Positions 9,436-17,606 of a stretch of 64,000 nt of DNA are shown here, piece after piece. Position numbers and translations under genes: made by a program. Below the pieces are notes generated by a model, which did not search any database, was not told the origin of the DNA, and worked only from the letters and a program-made list of their open reading frames with translations. The stretch is from SZUA-309 sp965215995 (GTDB lineage: Bacteria > Pseudomonadota > Gammaproteobacteria > Pseudomonadales > Azotimanducaceae), in assembly GCA_965215995.1 (NCBI GenBank), contig OZ244128.1:3038001-3102000 (forward strand), given 5' to 3'. The number at the start of each line of letters is the position of its first letter. Position 1 is the first letter of the stretch.

Positions 9436-10269
9436 ATGGACACAATCACCGTGCGCACTATGGAGTTTGAGTTTTCAAACGACATGGATCTGGTTTTCAT
9501 CGAGCACGACCCAGCTTTTTCGTTTCTGTTCCTCGGCACCTGGATGTTGCTGCCATTTCTGGAACCCTACCTTATGCGCACGATGCGTACGGCGCTAAGA
9601 GATGTGGATGATGAAAAGCTGAGCCACGAGATGCAGCAGTTCTGCTCTCAGGAGGGACAACACTATCAGCAACACGCAAAAGCAAACGAGATCGTCCTTT
9701 CACTGATGCCTGCACCACAGCGGCAGATCATGGAAACAAAGCTCGAGGCCATCTCCGCGGAGTACCACGCGTTCAGCAAAACGAAACCACTCGAGTGGAA
9801 TCTGGCTTATGCAGAAGGGTTTGAGGCATATACCGCTGCCGGCGCCAGAACACAGATGGAGGTGCGGGTGTTCGACTACATGAAGGATCCGATCCGGGAT
9901 CTGATGTTGTGGCACATCATGGAAGAGCTCGAGCATCGAACAGTTGCGTTCGATGCCTACCGCGCTTTGGGTAATGGTTACTTCTATGGACTGAGGGTCG
10001 GGCTCTGGGCACAGCGGCACTTCGTCGGCCTGGGCCGTGAGCTTGCAAACATCATGATGGACGCATTTCCAGTACTGGTAGCCGCTCACGACTCGCCAGA
10101 AGCGAAGGCAATTCGCCAAAAACACCGGCGCACCTACACCCGACGAACACTACGAAATCTTGTCGGGATATACACCCCCTGGTACACGCCCAGGGGCTTC
10201 TCACTACCCCCGATGTACGAGGAAGCCAGAAACGAATACAACCAACGCGCATTGCGCACGACAAGCTGA
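9436..10269 (+). CDS. PF10118-type predicted metal-dependent hydrolase
   Basis: 277 residues, all-helical in appearance. The conserved metal-ligand pattern is present: HEMQQFCSQEGQHYQQH and later WHIMEELEHRTVAFDAY, with several Glu/His pairs as in ferritin-like diiron proteins. This family is annotated as predicted metal-dependent hydrolase but has little biochemistry behind it. An oxygenase-like diiron role is equally plausible. It is third gene of the rightward operon, 28 bases after the ligase and with a purine-rich stretch AACAGGAGA before the ATG. Confidence 0.75.
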   Translation: MDTITVRTMEFEFSNDMDLVFIEHDPAFSFLFLGTWMLLPFLEPYLMRTMRTALRDVDDEKLSHEMQQFCSQEGQHYQQHAKANEIVLSLMPAPQRQIMETKLEAISAEYHAFSKTKPLEWNLAYAEGFEAYTAAGARTQMEVRVFDYMKDPIRDLMLWHIMEELEHRTVAFDAYRALGNGYFYGLRVGLWAQRHFVGLGRELANIMMDAFPVLVAAHDSPEAKAIRQKHRRTYTRRTLRNLVGIYTPWYTPRGFSLPPMYEEARNEYNQRALRTTS

Positions 10270-10285
10270 AAGGAGGACTTGCCAT

Positions 10286-10804
10286 ATGGCTGCTACCACA
10301 GACGTCCCCACCGAGGTTCCGGTGGTACCCCTGAGGGGTATAACGACCGCCATGCACGTTGGTGAAGGCGAATCACCCTTTGTCGACATTGGTGACGGCA
10401 CGCTCATCCAGCTCCTCATGGTGGATCTGACGCAGAACATCTGGATCACCCGTAATCGTATGCAACCCGGTACCCGCGTGATCAAGCACTACCACACTGG
10501 CGCCGTTTATGCCTTCACGATTCAAGGCTCGTGGCTCTACGAGGAGTATCCAGATACCGTGAACGAGCCAGGTTCGTTCCTGTTCGAACCCGCAGGCTCT
10601 GTGCACACCCTGACGATTCCCGAAGATCAGACAGGTGAGACCGTTGTCTGGTTTCTCATCCATGGAACGAACATCAACATAGATGAACGGGGTGATGTGG
10701 TCTCCATCGCCGATGCGTTCAATGTGCTTGAGGGCTATCGCCTGCTTTGCGATGCACAGGGTGTATCCAGCGAAGGTGTTATTGTGATTGGAGAACGGAC
10801 TTAG
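10286..10804 (+). CDS. Cupin protein, 2,4'-dihydroxyacetophenone dioxygenase-like
   Basis: About 172 residues. The cupin motif 1 is seen as GTRVIKHYHTGAVYAFTIQG and motif 2 as GSFLFEPAGSVHTLTIP, giving a likely His/His/Glu/His metal site. The overall pattern resembles the 2,4'-dihydroxyacetophenone dioxygenase-like cupins, which cleave C-C bonds with iron and O2. The ATG at 10286 is preceded by AGGAGGA at ideal spacing. The stop codon overlaps the GTG start of the next gene by one base, so the two are co-translated. The actual substrate is unknown. Confidence 0.75.
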   Translation: MAATTDVPTEVPVVPLRGITTAMHVGEGESPFVDIGDGTLIQLLMVDLTQNIWITRNRMQPGTRVIKHYHTGAVYAFTIQGSWLYEEYPDTVNEPGSFLFEPAGSVHTLTIPEDQTGETVVWFLIHGTNINIDERGDVVSIADAFNVLEGYRLLCDAQGVSSEGVIVIGERT

Positions 10805-11841
10805 TGCGCACACTCGTCATGCGCCCGGGCTCGCTGGAGATTGAGAATCGGCCCATTCCGGAACCAGGACCCGGCCAGGTGCTGTGCAAGACCCTCGTCT
10901 GCGGGATTTGTGGATCTGATCTCCACCTGTTCCGTCACGCAGAACATTTCTACAAGATGGGACTCGATGCCGGTGTCGCCAGAGAAACGTTGGACAAAGG
11001 CGTTATCCTTGGCCACGAGTTTGTCGGTGAGATCGCATCTTACGGTCCGGACACCAAACAGAAGCTTCCCATCGGCCAGCGTGTGAGCTCGGTTCCTTTT
11101 CTACCGGGGGAGCTGGATTCAATCGCCATTGGCTCCACTCCGTTCGTCGACGGAGCCTATGCCGAGTACTTCCTGCTCTCAGAGGAGCTGATACTGGCGA
11201 TACCCAACAGTCTACCCACAGAAGCTGCGGCACTAACCGAGCCACTGGCCATCGGTCTTCATGCCGTCAATCGAGCCAGCCGCCACAAAGATACGCCGGC
11301 GGTCGTAGTAGGCTGCGGTCCCATCGGCTTGGCTGTGATCGCGTCGCTGAAGCTGAGAGGGTTCAACGCGATCGTTGCCAGCGACTACTCTGCCAAGCGT
11401 CGTAAGCTGGCGTCCAAACTTGGTGCAACCACAGTGGTGAATCCCGCCGACTCAAACGCGTTCGAATCAGTGCCAACCGACCAATTAAAAACACCGGCAG
11501 TTGTGTTCGAATGTACCGGGGTAAACGGCGTGCTCAACCAGTGTATTGAGTCAAGCCCAGCCGGGTCGGAGATCATCGTTACCGGCATTTCTCACGGAGA
11601 GGATTCATTTACGCCAGCAACTGCGATCACCAAGCAGTTGAGCATTCACTTCGTCGTGTTTTACTCGACCGAGGAGTTTGCCGAAGCCTTAGACGCGCTG
11701 GCAAACAACAAAGTGAATTGGGATGCCTGGATAACTGGGAAAGTCGATCTCGACGGGGTAGCCAAGGCGTTCAGAGAACTCGAGGACCCTGAGCAGCACG
11801 CGAAAATCCTGATTTACCCAAATGGAGTAGACAGTCGGTAG
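10804..11841 (+). CDS. Zinc-binding alcohol dehydrogenase (MDR family)
   Basis: About 345 residues of the medium-chain dehydrogenase/reductase family. Catalytic-zinc residues are visible in CGICGSDLHLF and GHEFVGEI. The NAD(P)-binding motif is AVVVGCGPIGLAVIASL. The four-cysteine structural zinc lobe normally following the GHE motif is absent: no Cys occurs between GHEF and the GAYAEYF segment. The GTG start at 10804 overlaps the cupin stop (TAGTG). It is the last gene of the rightward catabolic arm and probably oxidises a hydroxylated intermediate. Confidence 0.85.
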   Translation: MRTLVMRPGSLEIENRPIPEPGPGQVLCKTLVCGICGSDLHLFRHAEHFYKMGLDAGVARETLDKGVILGHEFVGEIASYGPDTKQKLPIGQRVSSVPFLPGELDSIAIGSTPFVDGAYAEYFLLSEELILAIPNSLPTEAAALTEPLAIGLHAVNRASRHKDTPAVVVGCGPIGLAVIASLKLRGFNAIVASDYSAKRRKLASKLGATTVVNPADSNAFESVPTDQLKTPAVVFECTGVNGVLNQCIESSPAGSEIIVTGISHGEDSFTPATAITKQLSIHFVVFYSTEEFAEALDALANNKVNWDAWITGKVDLDGVAKAFRELEDPEQHAKILIYPNGVDSR

Positions 11842-12014
11842 GCAGTTAACCCGCCAGGCGTTGTAGCAAGCTCGCGGCTGCAGCCCAATCCGGCACACCA
11901 TGCATGATTGTCGCCCCCTTTGAGGAGCCCATGGTCCAAGCTGCAACGATAGTAAGCAACACCAACCGCTGCCTTGGTCGTTAGCGGACGTCTGCTTCCG
12001 GTTAAGCGTTCACC

Positions 12015-13184
12015 TTACTGGTCTAACTGGTGTTGCCTACTAGCAACAATGACAAGTGCTGCGCCCATCACCGCTAGAATCGCTGAGACAAAGAACGCTT
12101 GCACGCCAATGGCATCTACGAGATAGCCAAACACCACAACCACAAGAAAGGCGATGCTCATCTGCATGATTTGAAATGCACTTTGAGCCTCCGCCGCAAC
12201 CCGTTCTGCAGTCATGTCCGCGATCAGGTTCGTGCATGCAATGAAACCCACGGCGTAGGTGAAGCCGTGTAAGACTTGCAGTAGAAATAGCACCTCGATC
12301 GGCGGAGACAGTCCGAACCCTGCCCAGCGAACTGCACCGACGACGCAATACACAAGTATGAGAGTTGTTGGTTGAAATCTCTGGAGAATCGCCTTGAAAG
12401 TGGCAAACACCCCAGTTTCGATGACACCACTCAACGCGATGAGAACGCCTACCCAGAACGCTGTCACCCCTTGATCAACCCACAAGACGCCAAGAAAAGC
12501 GTTTAGAACGGAGTGGGTACAGTGGACCAGGGACCACCCTAACAGCGGGAGCAAGACGGCAGAGTCTGCTGTTCTAATCCAGAGCCGACGTCTCCTGCCG
12601 CCCTCGTATGAAACTGTTTCACGGAATCGCGGTAGCAGTATCGACAGACCTCCATACAGCGCTCCCGATGCCAGAAACACCCAAAGAAATGCGTCTATTC
12701 CGTAGCGTTCAACAGCCAGTCCCGTCACGAAGATGACACCCAAATACCCGACAGTCTTCCAGGCGTAGAGGCGGGCGAAGTCATCGTTTTCACGTCGGCT
12801 TCTGCGCATTGACGCGGCATCAGTGACTGGATGAACCACTATTCGAGCAGTAACTGCCACAGTCCAGATCAAACCGATGGCGAAGGCACTGGTTGCAGTC
12901 AGTAACCCGAAGGCAACGGATGCGCTCACGAGTGCCCCGGCGACTATGACGGTTCGCCAATCCCCTGCTCGGTCCGCGATTCGTCCCACCTGCATGCCGA
13001 GCAGAAACGCCGCCGCCATTGGTATGGCGAAGATCAGTCCGATTTGGTCTGCCGAAATGCCACGACTTTGAAGCCAGATGCCACCGAATCCATTGATGGC
13101 ACCAGTAGTCATCGACACAGAAAAGTAAAAAAGCGTGATACGAGCGTTCGGGGAGAGCAACTGAGTCGCCTTTGTCAGATTCAC
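12015..13184 (-). CDS. MFS transporter, HcaT/MFS_1-like
   Basis: 389 residues with about twelve hydrophobic helices. The opening FYFSVSMTTGAINGFGGIWL and GRIADRAGDWRTVI resemble the 3-phenylpropionate permease (HcaT/PPP) branch of MFS carriers. No regulator or enzyme is adjacent. The gene runs leftward toward the end of the catabolic locus with a 170-bp gap that shows no feature. Substrate unknown; the family suggests an aromatic acid or nucleoside-like solute. Confidence 0.8.
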   Translation of the reverse strand: MNLTKATQLLSPNARITLFYFSVSMTTGAINGFGGIWLQSRGISADQIGLIFAIPMAAAFLLGMQVGRIADRAGDWRTVIVAGALVSASVAFGLLTATSAFAIGLIWTVAVTARIVVHPVTDAASMRRSRRENDDFARLYAWKTVGYLGVIFVTGLAVERYGIDAFLWVFLASGALYGGLSILLPRFRETVSYEGGRRRRLWIRTADSAVLLPLLGWSLVHCTHSVLNAFLGVLWVDQGVTAFWVGVLIALSGVIETGVFATFKAILQRFQPTTLILVYCVVGAVRWAGFGLSPPIEVLFLLQVLHGFTYAVGFIACTNLIADMTAERVAAEAQSAFQIMQMSIAFLVVVVFGYLVDAIGVQAFFVSAILAVMGAALVIVASRQHQLDQ

Positions 13185-13398
13185 TCAGGCGTAGGGATGC
13201 GAGACCCGGTTGGATCGACCCCTACGGTTTGGGATTAGTGAATCTATCGGCTCATTGCGCAGTCGAGTGTATACGCCAGGTAGCTGGAAATCGATCATCC
13301 GGATTGGTCCGTTAGAGACGGTATCGATTCCGGCGGATTTCCGCACACAGCTCCGGCAGAATGACTCGGCGCAACTTTGAGATTCGTAATTCAGGGTC

Positions 13399-14157
13399 AT
13401 GAGGGACTTGATCGACATAGCCAACAGAATACGCAGTGATAAATATCCTGGCTCGGAAGTATTGTTCTTGGCGGGCTCGGTAGTCCGGGGCGCAGCTACA
13501 GCGAGTTCGGATCTGGATCTTGTGGTCTTGTATCAAGAACTACCTGCTGCCTACCGAGAGTCCTTCGAATTCCAGGGTTGGCCGGTAGAAGCGTTTGTTC
13601 ACGACCCGGAAACGCTCCGTTACTTCTTCTTCGAACTGGATCGGCCTTCCGGCGTTCCCGCGCTGCCTTCGATGGTCAGCGAGGGGTTAGAGATTCCCGG
13701 ACCTTGTGAGCTTTCAACCGAACTCAAAGAGATTGCAAATCAGCTGCTCGCTGAAGGACCACCGGCTTGGGACTCTGAATCAGTTAACCAGTCTCGATAT
13801 CGAATCACTGATCTCATCGATGACCTCCGAACGCCGCGATCAGATTCGGAGCTAGTGGCAACGGCAACGGAGTTGTATCGAGCACTCGCGAATCACTACT
13901 TGCGTACACGGGGAGTGTGGAGCGCAAAGGGAAAAACCATCCCCAGGCGCCTTCAGGAGGTGGCGCCGCAGTTCGCGCACGAGTTTAACGCTGCCTTCGA
14001 TGACGTTTTCACGGCAAAGCGCACCGACTTACTGATCTGTCTGGCGGAGTCCGTCTTGGAGCGGGATGGCGGATGGTTGTTTGCTGGTCACTCTCTGAAA
14101 GCGCCTCATGACTGGCGAACTAGCAACAGCGAAGGAGCGAGACGACAAGAGCCATGA
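13399..14157 (+). CDS. Nucleotidyltransferase-domain protein (ANT/MNT-like)
   Basis: 252 residues. The nucleotidyltransferase signature is visible near the N terminus as LAGSVVRGAATASSDLDLVV, i.e. a GS-x-x-RG followed by the DxD metal pair. The C-terminal part is helical and could be a HEPN-like or substrate-binding domain. Relatives include aminoglycoside nucleotidyltransferases and stand-alone MNT proteins. The stop overlaps the next gene's ATG by four bases (ATGA), so the pair forms an operon. Substrate unknown; a housekeeping role is unlikely given the context. Confidence 0.7.
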   Translation: MRDLIDIANRIRSDKYPGSEVLFLAGSVVRGAATASSDLDLVVLYQELPAAYRESFEFQGWPVEAFVHDPETLRYFFFELDRPSGVPALPSMVSEGLEIPGPCELSTELKEIANQLLAEGPPAWDSESVNQSRYRITDLIDDLRTPRSDSELVATATELYRALANHYLRTRGVWSAKGKTIPRRLQEVAPQFAHEFNAAFDDVFTAKRTDLLICLAESVLERDGGWLFAGHSLKAPHDWRTSNSEGARRQEP

Positions 14158-15005
14158 GCCCAGCGAAAGAATCATCCCTCGACGCGGTTCGCGACTACTA
14201 TGCCGATTTCGGAGAAAGGGAGTGGGATCGTCTCGCCAGTCCCGAGGACGGGGCTATCGAGTATGCGATCACCTGCCGAGCACTCTCGAATCACCTACCT
14301 CAATCTGGTCGAGTTCTGGATATAGGTGGTGGGCCAGGTCGTTATTCGATTTGGCTTGCCGAACGTGGCTATCAGGTTGTGTTAGCTGACCTCTCACCTG
14401 AGCTCATCGACATTGCAAAAACCAAGGTACGGGAAGCTAAACTGGAATCGAAAGTCGAGTCTATGCGAGTCGCCGATGCTCGCGATCTGAGTGACTTCGA
14501 TGACAACTCGTTCGATGCCGTCTTGTCTCTCGGCCCTTTCTATCATCTGACGGAAACTAGTGATCGGGAGAGAGCTGCGGAGGAACTGGTACGTGTACTC
14601 AAACCCCGGTCCCCAGCGTTCGTGGCATTAATGCCAACCTATTCCCTACTGAGGAGGACGCTGGCCATACCCGATGAAAGAGAGCACATACTGCAAGACG
14701 ACTGGCTCAATGCGATCTCTAAGCACGGAGTTTTCTCCAACAGTCAGCCAGGGCGCTTCAATCATGGCTTTGGAATTCATCCTACGAAGATAGCGCCGTT
14801 CTTCCGTGATTTTGAACTCGAACTGGTTGAGTTGCTTGGTGTGCAGAGCCTTGGTGTCGGTATTCAAAGTGCCTTGGCGGAAATTGCTAGAGACAACAAG
14901 GAGCTTTTCGAGAAGGCTCTCGATCTGCTGGAAAAAGCTGCCTCAGATCCGAGCATTCACGGACTATGCAGTCACTTGCTTTATATCGGAAGAAAAGTGG
15001 AGTGA
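14154..15005 (+). CDS. Class I SAM-dependent methyltransferase
   Basis: 283 residues with motif I VLDIGGGPGRYSIWLAERGY, motif II VVLADLS and the motif IV region FDAVLSLGPFYHL, all standard for SAM-binding methyltransferases of the UbiE/Methyltransf_11 type. Translationally coupled to the nucleotidyltransferase gene by a 4-base overlap. A joint role in modifying a small molecule is possible, but nothing in the sequence names it. It converges with dapD. Confidence 0.78.
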   Translation: MSPAKESSLDAVRDYYADFGEREWDRLASPEDGAIEYAITCRALSNHLPQSGRVLDIGGGPGRYSIWLAERGYQVVLADLSPELIDIAKTKVREAKLESKVESMRVADARDLSDFDDNSFDAVLSLGPFYHLTETSDRERAAEELVRVLKPRSPAFVALMPTYSLLRRTLAIPDEREHILQDDWLNAISKHGVFSNSQPGRFNHGFGIHPTKIAPFFRDFELELVELLGVQSLGVGIQSALAEIARDNKELFEKALDLLEKAASDPSIHGLCSHLLYIGRKVE

Positions 15006-15051
15006 CGGGTCCGGGAATCCGGGGCCAAACCAAGGAGCGGACACTCGGCCT

Positions 15052-15891
15052 TTAGTCTCGGAGAAGATCGTTGATCGATGTTTTCGAGCGGGTCCGAGCG
15101 TCGACCTGTTTGATAATCACCGCGCAGTAGAGATTAGGCGTGTAGATACCGTCTTCGCGTTGCCCACCTCCGAGCGTGCCGGGGACCACTACTGAGTACG
15201 CCGGCACACGCCCGGTGATGACTTCTCCCGTGTCGCGGTAAACGATCTTGGTCGAAGCCCCGATGTAGACACCCATAGATAAAACAGAGCCTTCCTCAAC
15301 GATGACACCTTCTGCCACCTCTGATCGAGCCCCAATGAAGCAGTCGTCTTCAATGATCACCGGCTCACTTTGCAGTGGTTCCAATACACCTGCTATGCCA
15401 GCCCCACCTGATATGTGACAGTTCTTTCCTATCTGAGCGCACGAACCTACTGTCGCCCAAGTGTCGATCATCGTCCCACTATCTACGTATGCTCCTACGT
15501 TCACGAAACTGGGCATGAGTACCACGCTCGGCGCGACGTAGGCTGAGTACCGGACTACCGCCGATGGCACTGCTCGAAAGGCTGCATCGCGAAACCGCTG
15601 GTCGGACCAGCCGGAGAACTTGGAAGGCACCTTGTCCCACCAACCCCCGTCGCCAGGACCTCCTTCGATTTTGCGCATGTCGTTGAGCGCGAAACTCAGA
15701 AGAACTGCCTTTTTAAGCCACTGGTGAACAATCCAATCTGAACCAATCTTCTCCGCGATCCGGACGTCACCGTTGTCCAACATCCCTAACGCCTCGTCCA
15801 CGGCATCTCGAACACTGCCTCGCGTGTCATAGCTGATCTGCTCACGCTCTTCCCAGGCGTGTTCGATTGTCTGCTGCAACTGATGGTTCAT
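15052..15891 (-). CDS. dapD: 2,3,4,5-tetrahydropyridine-2,6-dicarboxylate N-succinyltransferase
   Basis: 279 residues, full length for DapD. It transfers succinyl from succinyl-CoA to tetrahydrodipicolinate in the diaminopimelate/lysine pathway in the cytoplasm. The left-handed beta-helix hexapeptide region is clear, including VNVGAYVDSGTMIDTWATVG, GKNCHISGGAGIAGVLEPLQ and DDCFIGARSEVAEGVIVEEG. It stands alone here, without the dapC/glnD neighbours often found in Pseudomonas-like genomes. It is a chromosomal landmark next to the accessory region. Confidence 0.95.
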   Translation of the reverse strand: MNHQLQQTIEHAWEEREQISYDTRGSVRDAVDEALGMLDNGDVRIAEKIGSDWIVHQWLKKAVLLSFALNDMRKIEGGPGDGGWWDKVPSKFSGWSDQRFRDAAFRAVPSAVVRYSAYVAPSVVLMPSFVNVGAYVDSGTMIDTWATVGSCAQIGKNCHISGGAGIAGVLEPLQSEPVIIEDDCFIGARSEVAEGVIVEEGSVLSMGVYIGASTKIVYRDTGEVITGRVPAYSVVVPGTLGGGQREDGIYTPNLYCAVIIKQVDARTRSKTSINDLLRD

Positions 15892-16505
15892 AGGTAGCCT
15901 CTACGTAGCACTCCTGACTGTGAATTTCATCCCTTGTCTTGCCACAAGACGCTGTGCACAATCCGCGACCATCTCAAATGGTGCGGTTTACCATGTTTCC
16001 CGAGATCGCGGATTTGCCCGCCACGGCATTCGCAGCACAGCAGATCTACCAGCCGATCATGGCATGGATCACGGCGTTTCTGGCGGAGTTCGATTCCTCC
16101 GACCTCGCCGTTGCGCTTGTGATCTACTTGATTGAGCTGGGACTGAGAAGACGCCGCGCAGAGCGTTCGTCCAGAGCGCGCGGCCGGTCGAGACCAGGCA
16201 AATCGGAACGCATTACGCCTACTCTCTCCCCCGTGATTACGCGCTCCCGGCCTGAGTTGTCCACGACCACGACGCTCTCCTGAGGTTGAAGACACACGCC
16301 AGACAGGTGCGATCTTTTCGTACGTGGACGGCTAGTCCGGGACGGGCAGACTGCCGACACGCGGATCTTCAGTTGATGTACCGAGCCAAGGCGACCTTTT
16401 CCGATCCAGACCTACAACAACTGGGTTCCTTTTCACCGAGTGGTCGCGTCCACCAATGGTTGTTAGCCTGAGATCATGCGCCTCGTCGCGCGTTGGGAGG
16501 ACTAC
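15892..16505. other. Intergenic stretch at the left edge of the accessory region
   Basis: Roughly 610 bp between dapD and the RND adaptor gene. A frame from about 15978 to 16283 on the plus strand is open, but it has no ribosome site, ends in low-complexity Arg/Ser-rich sequence and resembles nothing I know, so I do not call it. The tRNA-Phe-like fragment at 16338-16373 lies in this stretch. GGGAGG just before 16506 belongs to the next gene. Confidence 0.4.
16338..16373 (-). repeat. Degenerate tRNA-Phe 3'-half fragment (outermost att-like copy)
   Basis: The stretch CTGCCGACACGCGGATCTTCAGT at its right part, read on the minus strand, matches the anticodon loop to T-arm side of the tRNA-Phe gene at 45444-45519 with one mismatch (C for T). 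It is preceded by GGGACGGGCAGA, which is not in the tRNA but is nearly the same as the sequence at 34758-34769. No arm repeats are visible around it. It is probably the remnant of an old integration junction marking the left limit of the accessory region. Confidence 0.55.
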
Positions 16506-17606
16506 ATGATGCTCATCTGCTCGCGTCTTTTAGCGGGGGTTTCTGCGGCTGTTCTGTTTATCGGATGCGGGGGGTCGAAGGAGGCTACGGTAGAGGACTA
16601 TATCCGACCCATTAAGGTCGTCGCGATAGGCGAGGAGGTGCCTTCTGCCGATCAACGCCGGTTTCCGGGAATCGTTCAGGCGGCGGAATCCGCTGTACTG
16701 AGCTTCCAAGTTTCAGGAAAAGTGCTCACAGTGAATAAGAAGGAAGGCGATTCCGTTGGGTTTGGCGAAGTGTTGGCGACGATCGACCCGGAGCCCTTCG
16801 AGTTGCTCGTTCAATCTGCCGATGCCGACCTGATGAAACGTGAAGTGGATTACCGAAATCGGGTCAAGGACTACGAGCGAAAGCTGGCGCTCAGCAAGAA
16901 AGGTGCCGTCACAGCGGCGGATCTCGATCTTGCGCAAGCCAACCGAGACGCCGCACAGAGCTCGGTCACGATGGCGCGTTCCGCGCTGGATATCGCGCGG
17001 CGGGATCTTCGCAACACGGTCCTGCGAGCGCCTTACGACGGGTCCGTCTCGAGCCGCTCGATCGAACCCTACGTTGATGTCGCTTCAGGGCGGGAGGTGT
17101 TTCGCGTCGATGCGCAAGGCGCTCTTGAAGTCGAGCTCAGGGTGCCTGAGAACGTTATCAATCGGCTCTCCCTCGGCAGCACCGGCAGCGTGACCTTTTC
17201 AACGCTGCAGGGGGTCGAGATCGAGGGGATTGTCAGCGAGATTGGCTCGCGCGCCGTCGAAGCCAACGCATTCATCGTCACCCTACGGCTAGCTAGCAGA
17301 CCTGTCGGTCTACATCCCGGCATGACAGCGGAAGCCAAGATGTCGTTACCGGGATTGACGGACGAGGGTGGTCATCTGCTGCCTGCCACCGCTATTGTGC
17401 CGGGGACCACACCAGACCGCGATTTCGTGTTCGTCTACGACCCACAGACCAAGACCGTCCGCAAGACGTTTGTGACGATCGCCGGCGGCCAGGAAAACAT
17501 GGCCCTGGTGGTGGATGGGATCGCCGAGGGTGACATCGTGGCGGTTGCCGGCGCGAGTTTCTTGTCAGATGGAATGAAGGTGAGGCTCCTCGACGAGGCT
17601 GGCTGA
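16506..17606 (+). CDS. RND efflux periplasmic adaptor lipoprotein (MFP)
   Basis: About 366 residues. A lipoprotein-type signal ends in the lipobox-like LFIGCGG. Then come a lipoyl half-motif (VLSFQVSGKVLTVNKKEGD), a coiled-coil hairpin (about residues 100-150), the second lipoyl half (DLRNTVLRAPYDGSVSSRSI), and beta-barrel and membrane-proximal domains. This is the HlyD/AcrA-type adaptor that links an RND pump to an outer-membrane channel. The ATG at 16506 is preferred over one 30 bases upstream because GGGAGG immediately precedes it. The stop overlaps the permease ATG by one base. Confidence 0.88.
   Translation: MMLICSRLLAGVSAAVLFIGCGGSKEATVEDYIRPIKVVAIGEEVPSADQRRFPGIVQAAESAVLSFQVSGKVLTVNKKEGDSVGFGEVLATIDPEPFELLVQSADADLMKREVDYRNRVKDYERKLALSKKGAVTAADLDLAQANRDAAQSSVTMARSALDIARRDLRNTVLRAPYDGSVSSRSIEPYVDVASGREVFRVDAQGALEVELRVPENVINRLSLGSTGSVTFSTLQGVEIEGIVSEIGSRAVEANAFIVTLRLASRPVGLHPGMTAEAKMSLPGLTDEGGHLLPATAIVPGTTPDRDFVFVYDPQTKTVRKTFVTIAGGQENMALVVDGIAEGDIVAVAGASFLSDGMKVRLLDEAG

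Noticed and set aside
15978..16283. Open frame of about 100 codons downstream of dapD
   Set aside because: No ribosome site, low-complexity Arg/Ser/Thr tail, no motif. Treated as non-coding.
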